From contig JABUUQ010000006.1 in assembly GCA_021443125.1 (NCBI GenBank), forward strand, positions 27,797-37,483: a DNA stretch of 9,687 nt. The letters are read 5' to 3'. The notes under the pieces were generated by a model. It searched no databases and had not been told where the DNA came from. It saw only the letters and a list, made by a program, of their open reading frames with translations. The DNA comes from Bacteroidales bacterium. Its GTDB lineage: Bacteria; Bacteroidota; Bacteroidia; Bacteroidales; P3. A program made the position numbers and the translations under genes. Shown piece after piece: positions 5,339 through 9,687 of the stretch (positions within the stretch are counted from its first letter, which is position 1; each line of letters begins with the position of its first letter).

Positions 5339-7147
5339 TTATTCCTCTTTTTCGCTCAGTTCAAGCCAAAGCATCTCTTTTTCTTCTATTTCCTTAATCA
5401 ACGCTTCTATTTCCTGCCCCGCCTTTATCATTGCTTCGGTTGAAAGGGTGCCAGAAGAAAGTTGTGTGGTCAAATCTTCCTTCTTTTGTTCAAGGTCGGG
5501 AATTTGTTGTTCAAGTTCATCTTTCAGTTTCTTTTCCTTGTAGGATAGTTTGTTTTTTGGTTTGTTCAACGCTTTTTGTTCCTTATAGGATTTTGCTCCA
5601 TCGCTTTCTTCGTGGCTTTTCTCTTGTTTTTCCTGCTTGCGTTTGTTGGCAATATATTCTTCATAAGGGATGTAGCAGTCTTTTATATGGCCGTCGTTTT
5701 CGAAAATAAAAGAGTGATTGTCGGAAATATTCTCTATAAATCTTTTGTCATGGGAAACAATAAGCAAGCAGCCTTTATAGTTTTTCAGAAAGTCTTCCAA
5801 GGTAAGCAAAGAATAGATATCCAAATCGTTTGTGGGCTCATCCAAAATCAGAAAGTTGGGATTTTGTATCAGAGTTTTCAACAGATATAGTCTTCTTTTC
5901 TCTCCTCCCGACAACAAACTGTAATAAGAAAACTGCATGGCTTTTGGGAATCCGAAACGCAGAAGAAATTCTGTGGCGGCAACACTTTCGGTTTTCCCAC
6001 CTTCGTTGCTCACCTGTATATTCTCTGCCACATCTTTGATAACATCGATAACTCGTTTGTCTTCGCTTTCCTCCAGTCCTTGTTGCTGATAGTAGCCGAA
6101 TTCTATTGTCTGCCCTTTGGTTATTGTGCCGCTATCGTAGGATTCTTTGCCCATAAGTATATTCAACAAGGTGGTTTTGCCACAGCCATTATGCCCAAGT
6201 ATTGCTATTTTGTCGCCTTTTTTGAAGTTGTAGGAGAAATCTTTTATCAAAACTCTATCGTCAAAAGTTTTTGTTATAGAATTTATTTCCAAAATCTTTT
6301 TCCCAGTCCTTTTTTCAATGACAGCAAACTCATCCTGCCCTTTCTCCATTTTCTGAAAGGCTTTTTCTTTTATCCCTTCAAAATTCTCTATTCTTTTTTT
6401 GCTCTTTGTTCCTCTTGCTTGTGGCATTCGGTTTATCCAGTCAAGTTCCTTGTAATACAGATTGCGTGCTTTTTCTATTGAGGCTTGCTGTTGTTGTTGC
6501 TTTTCGGCCTTTTTCTCCACAAAATAATCAAAATTGCCATGATATTTTGCCATCTCTGCCTGCGACAACTCATAAATATCGGTGCATACAGTGTCTATGA
6601 AATCTCTATCGTGGGTAACAACAAGCAAGGTTGTCTTTTTCTGCACCAAAAAGTTCTCCAGCCATTTTATCATATCCATATCCAAATGGTTGGTAGGCTC
6701 ATCAAGCACATAAAAGTTGCTTTTCTTCAAAAGGACTTTGGCAAGTGCAACTTTTTTCTGCTCTCCACCCGAAAGAATGTTCAACGATTTGGAAATATCT
6801 TTGATTCCAAAAACATCCATTATCTCTTTTGCCTTTGCAAGAAAGGTTTCCGGCAAATCTTGCTCGTCATACGATTGCCAGAGTTCTTCTTCTATGGAGT
6901 GATTTTCTTTTATCCATGTTTTTTGTGGAAGATAGGCAGGATAGGCTTCGGAATTGAAAGTGATAAGTCCGTTATCCCTTTCTTTTTCATCAAACAACAT
7001 ATTCAACAAAGTGCTTTTACCCTCACCATTCCTGCCAATCAAAGCAACTTTCTGACCTTTGTTTATTCCAAAACTAAGGTCTTCGAATATGATTTTTGTG
7101 CCAAAACTTTTATAAAGATGTTCTACGGTTAGGATGCTTTCTGCCAT
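5339..7147 (-). CDS. ABC-F family ATPase, Uup-like
   Basis: Soluble protein of 602 residues with two ATP-binding cassettes and no membrane domain. ABC-F proteins act on the ribosome; Uup is linked to ribosome function and has also been tied to DNA-related phenotypes. Cassette 1 has Walker A GRNGEGKST (38-46), signature LSGGEQKK (125-132), Walker B with FYVLDEPTNHLD (145-156) and switch THD (178-180). Cassette 2 has GHNGCGKTT (318-326), LSGGEKRR (412-419), FLILDEPTNDLD (432-443) and SHD (465-467). The linker (about 205-270) carries WINRMPQARGTKSKKR, a pattern I associate with the Uup branch. A charged stretch (500-530) leads into a C-terminal coiled coil (about 531-600), as in Uup. This tail argues against EttA. 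Its start codon overlaps the preceding stop by one base (TAATG), suggesting translational coupling. Both catalytic glutamates are present, so it should be an active ATPase. An antibiotic-resistance role is not suggested. Confidence 0.92.
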   Translation of the reverse strand: MAESILTVEHLYKSFGTKIIFEDLSFGINKGQKVALIGRNGEGKSTLLNMLFDEKERDNGLITFNSEAYPAYLPQKTWIKENHSIEEELWQSYDEQDLPETFLAKAKEIMDVFGIKDISKSLNILSGGEQKKVALAKVLLKKSNFYVLDEPTNHLDMDMIKWLENFLVQKKTTLLVVTHDRDFIDTVCTDIYELSQAEMAKYHGNFDYFVEKKAEKQQQQQASIEKARNLYYKELDWINRMPQARGTKSKKRIENFEGIKEKAFQKMEKGQDEFAVIEKRTGKKILEINSITKTFDDRVLIKDFSYNFKKGDKIAILGHNGCGKTTLLNILMGKESYDSGTITKGQTIEFGYYQQQGLEESEDKRVIDVIKDVAENIQVSNEGGKTESVAATEFLLRFGFPKAMQFSYYSLLSGGEKRRLYLLKTLIQNPNFLILDEPTNDLDIYSLLTLEDFLKNYKGCLLIVSHDKRFIENISDNHSFIFENDGHIKDCYIPYEEYIANKRKQEKQEKSHEESDGAKSYKEQKALNKPKNKLSYKEKKLKDELEQQIPDLEQKKEDLTTQLSSGTLSTEAMIKAGQEIEALIKEIEEKEMLWLELSEKEE

Positions 7148-7851
7148 TAGTGTTTTACCTTATAATTGTTTGGAATGTCGAAAGGAAAATCAACAACTTC
7201 ATTAACCTTATGCTTTTTTATCTTTATCGTCGCTTTTTCTTCTTTGTTATTTACAAGTGCGTTGAGATTTACCTCTATAGGAAAATAGAAAGCATCAATT
7301 TTCATGCAGATTTTTTTTATCGTGCCTGTTATTTTGTCCTTTTCAATCTTTGTTGTGGCAGTGGTGTCAAAGAAAAGATTTTGCACAAAGTCGAAACTTA
7401 AAGGCAAACCAAGGTATGCAGAGGCTCTTTTGTAGGAAAAAGAATAGTATTCTTTCTCCAATTTGTTGATTAGCAAAAGACTGTCTTTTGTGAGTTTGGC
7501 TCTTGCCGCCTCTATGCCAAGTTCCGTAACCGAAATCCATATAATACTATCGTAGGCAATTCTTACAGTTCCTGAAATAGGGATATTCTTGTATGAACCG
7601 GAAAGTTTGGCAGAAAAAGTATTGAAAGGTTTGGGCTTTACCACTGGTTTTTGTGGTTTCACAACGGGTTTACTTAGTGCAATGCTGTCTTGTTTAGCCT
7701 TTGCTATGCTGTCTTGTTTAGCCTTTGCTATGCTGTCTGCTATTATTTGTTCTTGTCTCAATCTCTCTGCCTCAATTCTGGCTGCTTTCTTCGAAGAAGA
7801 ACAACTGGAAAACACAATAATTGCAAGCAGAATGTATATAATGTTTTTCAT
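7147..7851 (-). CDS. DUF4292 family lipoprotein with repetitive linker
   Basis: A 234-residue lipoprotein with a signal peptide ending in Cys17 (FSSC). A charged, low-complexity linker follows (18-76), with DSIAKAKQ repeats (39-59) and a lysine-proline stretch with two KPVVKP units (61-75). Residues 77-234 match the DUF4292 pattern, with FNTFSAKLSGSYKN, ISGTVRIAYDSIIWISV, LGIEAARAKLTKDSLLLI and KEYYSFSY. This domain is thought to have a LolA-like half-barrel fold; its role is not known. The linker would let the domain reach away from the membrane, and no acidic export signal follows the cysteine. The gene starts 10 bases after the TPR lipoprotein stop. In other Bacteroidota, as I recall, a TPR lipoprotein often precedes the DUF4292 gene, with a murein hydrolase activator (EnvC-like) next. 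Here an ABC-F gene takes that place. A role in envelope upkeep is inferred only from this setting. Confidence 0.85.
   Translation of the reverse strand: MKNIIYILLAIIVFSSCSSSKKAARIEAERLRQEQIIADSIAKAKQDSIAKAKQDSIALSKPVVKPQKPVVKPKPFNTFSAKLSGSYKNIPISGTVRIAYDSIIWISVTELGIEAARAKLTKDSLLLINKLEKEYYSFSYKRASAYLGLPLSFDFVQNLFFDTTATTKIEKDKITGTIKKICMKIDAFYFPIEVNLNALVNNKEEKATIKIKKHKVNEVVDFPFDIPNNYKVKH
7682..7737 (-). repeat. 24-bp in-frame tandem repeat in the lipoprotein linker
   Basis: Two base-identical 24-bp copies (7690-7713 and 7714-7737), each encoding DSIAKAKQ, are followed in reading direction by a truncated third copy of 8 bases (7682-7689, DSI). Because the unit is a multiple of three, gain or loss of copies would change linker length without breaking the frame. 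Identity at every base, including third codon positions, points to a recent duplication. Confidence 0.9.
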
Positions 7852-7861
7852 ATTCTTTGAT

Positions 7862-9481
7862 TTATTTTTTCATCACTTGTTTAAGAATAGCATCGTAATG
7901 CTCTTTGAATTCTTTTTTAAGCTTTGCATCGTCAATCTTTCCCATTATTTGCTTTGCTTCCAAGGCTTTACCCTGTTTGAACAACACCCATGCATAAGTA
8001 TCAAGGAAATTTGGGTTGTCGCCGTATTTCTCAATAACTGTCTTGGCCATTTGTTCGGCTTTTTCAAGGTTTTGATTTCTTAAAGCAAGGTAATAAGCAT
8101 AGTTATTCAAGGTTTGGTAATTCAAAGGATTTATCTCCAAAACTTTTTCGTAGTAGGCAAAACATTCTTCGTCTTTTCCCAACTCATGAAAGCAATCTCC
8201 TATGTTCATAAAAAAGTCTTCTTTCAGTGCTTTGTCCTTTCCTGCTATTTCTGCACCCATTTTCAAAATCTCTATGGCTTCTTCGCATTTTCCACCCATG
8301 CTCAAATTCACTCCTTTGAACAAGTATGGCAATGGTTGTTCGGGATAAACCTCTATTGTGTTTGAGGCTGCCTCTGCAATCTCCATAGGTTCTGCAAAAG
8401 TGCTTAGGGCAAATAGCCAATTCTCGTAGTTGCGATATTCGTTGCAAGATTTATCAATAGCTTTCTTTGCAGCATTTGCAGCATTGTTGTAATCTGCCTT
8501 ACGCATATAGCCGGTTGTAAGAAGGGAATAAAGAAGGCAATCGTTGGTGTCGCCACCTTGTTCTATGGTTTCCAGCAAAGAGAAAAAGCGTTCGAATGTC
8601 AAAGAATCATTATCTACTTTTTGACCATATACAGAATAAATTATGCTGATTTTTGTTTGAGTCTCATAGTTAGGTTGCTGAACACCTTTCAACAAATAGT
8701 GATATACAGAGTCGTCATTTTGTTTCTCCATATAATAATTTGCAAAGGTGAAATTCAAATCTTGATTTTCCGGTTCCAGTTCTTGAACTTTTTTGTAGTA
8801 ATCAAAAGCTCCGTCCAAATCTTTCTGCTTCATCCTCAACTCTGCAAGAATAGAATAGTATTTTGCTTGTTCCGGAAAGGCTTTTGCAAGGTTTTCTATT
8901 TCCTTTTCGGCCTTCTTGTCATCTTTTTGCTCACGATAAAGATAGAATTTTTGCATGGAACTCATTTCATTAACACCAAAACGGTCTTCTATTCTGTCCA
9001 AAACTCTCAACTCTTGTTTTACATCTTTCTTTATGTGGTAAATGCTTGCCAATTGTTGCCAATAATCTATGGATTCAGGCTCTTGCTTTACTATTTTCTC
9101 AAAAATGTTGGCACAGTTTTCCAAATCTTGCACAGCCATATACATTTCAGCCGCCTGAAACTTATAGAAAATGTTGTTGTCATTGAGTTCTATTGCTCTG
9201 TTGTTGTATTGCAAAGCTTTCTCAATATCTTGCTTTTGGAAATACAGGTTGGCAAGGTAGAAATAGACGGCAGCATTGTTTTTGTCCTTTGCCAAAACAT
9301 CGTTGAACATTCTTTCTGCTCTTTCTATGTTGCCATTGTTGTATTGTGTTACCGCATCAATAAGTTGAGCATTCAATTCCAATTCTTCCTGCGTTGTTTC
9401 TTTGCTTGCATGCTTTGATGTGGAGCAAGAAAGCATAAGGACACAAGACAGAAACATTATAAAAACCCTGTTTATCTTCAT
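7862..9481 (-). CDS. tetratricopeptide-repeat lipoprotein
   Basis: A 539-residue lipoprotein. The ATG at 9481 gives a typical signal peptide with a lipobox ending in Cys19 (LMLSC). An in-frame ATG at 9529 would add 16 residues ahead of the signal and lies in the palindrome, so it is less likely. From about residue 36 nearly the whole protein is helical repeats. Clear TPR units include ALQYNNRAIELN (89-100), FDYYKKVQELEPEN and the C-terminal AYYEKVLEINPLNYQTLNNYAYYLA. The middle is more divergent. Such proteins act as scaffolds for other envelope proteins; no enzyme domain is present. The residues after Cys19 (STSKHASK) lack an acidic export signal, so a periplasm-facing position is more likely. 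It heads the operon with the DUF4292 lipoprotein, the ABC-F ATPase and aroB. The partner is unknown; the adjacent DUF4292 lipoprotein is the obvious candidate. Confidence 0.9.
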   Translation of the reverse strand: MKINRVFIMFLSCVLMLSCSTSKHASKETTQEELELNAQLIDAVTQYNNGNIERAERMFNDVLAKDKNNAAVYFYLANLYFQKQDIEKALQYNNRAIELNDNNIFYKFQAAEMYMAVQDLENCANIFEKIVKQEPESIDYWQQLASIYHIKKDVKQELRVLDRIEDRFGVNEMSSMQKFYLYREQKDDKKAEKEIENLAKAFPEQAKYYSILAELRMKQKDLDGAFDYYKKVQELEPENQDLNFTFANYYMEKQNDDSVYHYLLKGVQQPNYETQTKISIIYSVYGQKVDNDSLTFERFFSLLETIEQGGDTNDCLLYSLLTTGYMRKADYNNAANAAKKAIDKSCNEYRNYENWLFALSTFAEPMEIAEAASNTIEVYPEQPLPYLFKGVNLSMGGKCEEAIEILKMGAEIAGKDKALKEDFFMNIGDCFHELGKDEECFAYYEKVLEINPLNYQTLNNYAYYLALRNQNLEKAEQMAKTVIEKYGDNPNFLDTYAWVLFKQGKALEAKQIMGKIDDAKLKKEFKEHYDAILKQVMKK

Positions 9482-9504
9482 TGTAAATCCAAAATTTAAG
9501 GTTA

Positions 9505-9512
9505 CAAAGATA
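9505..9512 (-). promoter_or_regulatory. -7 promoter element for the TPR-DUF4292-ABC-F-aroB operon
   Basis: Read leftward, TATCTTTG fits TAnnTTTG. A start point near 9500 would leave a leader of about 20 bases to the ATG at 9481. No TTTG occurs 19-21 bases upstream, where the 41-bp palindrome lies instead. A weak -33 box combined with a symmetric site would suit a regulated promoter, but that is inference. Confidence 0.5.
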
Positions 9513-9515
9513 CAA

Positions 9516-9556
9516 ATTTTTCTTAGCATTCACCATTGGCAAATGCTAAGAAAAAT
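9516..9556. repeat. 41-bp near-perfect palindrome upstream of the TPR operon
   Basis: Perfect 15-bp arms (9516-9530 ATTTTTCTTAGCATT and its complement at 9542-9556) flank an 11-base centre. That centre contains CCATTGG, symmetric about the same base (9536). In all, 18 of 20 base pairs are symmetric. It lies three bases upstream of the -7 element and covers the -33 position. Neither strand has a U-run beyond the stem, so it is a poor intrinsic terminator for the gene to the right, although its hairpin begins only 35 bases past that gene's stop. A DNA-binding operator is the alternative. Confidence 0.7.
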
Positions 9557-9591
9557 AAAACAAAAATCATAAACAGAGTTGTTGGGATAAT

Positions 9592-9687
9592 TTATTGCTT
9601 AACCACTCTCTTTATGATATAACCTTTGTCGGTGTAAATTTTTAGAAAATAACTTCCGTTGCTATAGTTTGAAAGTGAAAGAGAAGT
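9592..9687 (-). CDS. C-terminal end of a T9SS-secreted protein (partial)
   Basis: Only the last 31 codons and the stop are in the window; the gene continues to the right. The frame is open from the window edge to the TAA at 9594-9592 and ends LSNYSNGSYFLKIYTDKGYI followed by IKRVVKQ. This is the pattern of the type A C-terminal sorting domain of type IX secretion cargo: a hydrophobic strand, N-G-x-Y-F-x-K-I, a turn with D-K-G, then a lysine-rich end (K-R-V-V-K). The domain takes the protein across the outer membrane and is removed when the cargo is attached to the surface or released. The passenger domain and its function are outside the window. An organism with such cargo should carry the Por/Spr/Gld secretion machinery. 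Confidence 0.82.
   Translation of the reverse strand, partial: TSLSLSNYSNGSYFLKIYTDKGYIIKRVVKQ

Noticed and set aside
6485..7132. Rightward open frame of 215 codons opposite the ABC-F gene
   Set aside because: It is a Phe- and Ile-rich shadow of a clear double-cassette ATPase.
5339..7147. ABC-F protein as an antibiotic-resistance ribosomal protection factor
   Set aside because: The linker and C-terminal coiled coil fit Uup, and the operon contains housekeeping genes with no resistance context.
8558..9418. Long rightward open frame of 286 codons opposite the TPR lipoprotein gene
   Set aside because: It is rich in Phe, Ile and Leu, as expected from the complement of a Lys- and Glu-rich gene, shows no recognisable domain, and lies wholly inside a well-supported gene.

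Overview
The window is chromosomal DNA from a member of the Bacteroidota. The best guess is the Bacteroidales, but the order cannot be fixed from the sequence. The evidence is AT-rich DNA, TAnnTTTG promoter elements (one with a perfectly spaced TTTG box), many short lipoproteins with Bacteroidota-style signal peptides, a PheS with a Cys4 insert, a DUF4292 protein, and the C-terminal end of a type IX secretion (T9SS) cargo protein at the right edge. There are ten complete genes and one partial gene. No rRNA, tRNA, insertion sequence, prophage or CRISPR array is visible.

Left part (1-2402). A gene-free stretch of about 270 bases holds a tetranucleotide inverted repeat and a good intrinsic terminator. 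The terminator closes a leftward operon of a cyclophilin-type peptidyl-prolyl isomerase lipoprotein, pheS (phenylalanyl-tRNA synthetase alpha chain) and folB (dihydroneopterin aldolase). Its promoter lies in a 76-base divergent intergenic region, which also carries a near-ideal promoter for a small lipoprotein reading right.

Middle (2479-4343). The small beta-sandwich lipoprotein converges on recX, and their stop codons share one TTAA. recX diverges from a GTG-started lipoprotein that I read as a shortened, divergent serpin. The serpin overlaps the next gene, aroB, by 23 bases tail to tail.

Right part (4321-9687). A tightly packed leftward operon runs TPR lipoprotein, DUF4292 lipoprotein, Uup-like ABC-F ATPase, aroB. 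The gaps are 10 bases, a 1-base TAATG overlap, and 1 base. A -7 promoter element and a 41-bp palindrome lie just upstream of the TPR gene. Beyond them is the end of a T9SS-secreted protein.

Most genes are housekeeping functions (translation, folate and shikimate pathways, protein folding, RecA control) mixed with cell-envelope lipoproteins. The least ordinary item is the serpin-like lipoprotein. It keeps the N-terminal and C-terminal serpin landmarks but seems to lack the middle of the fold, where helix F and strand 3A normally lie, and its reactive-loop hinge is degenerate. I see no multi-gene defence, secretion or biosynthetic system that I would call new.
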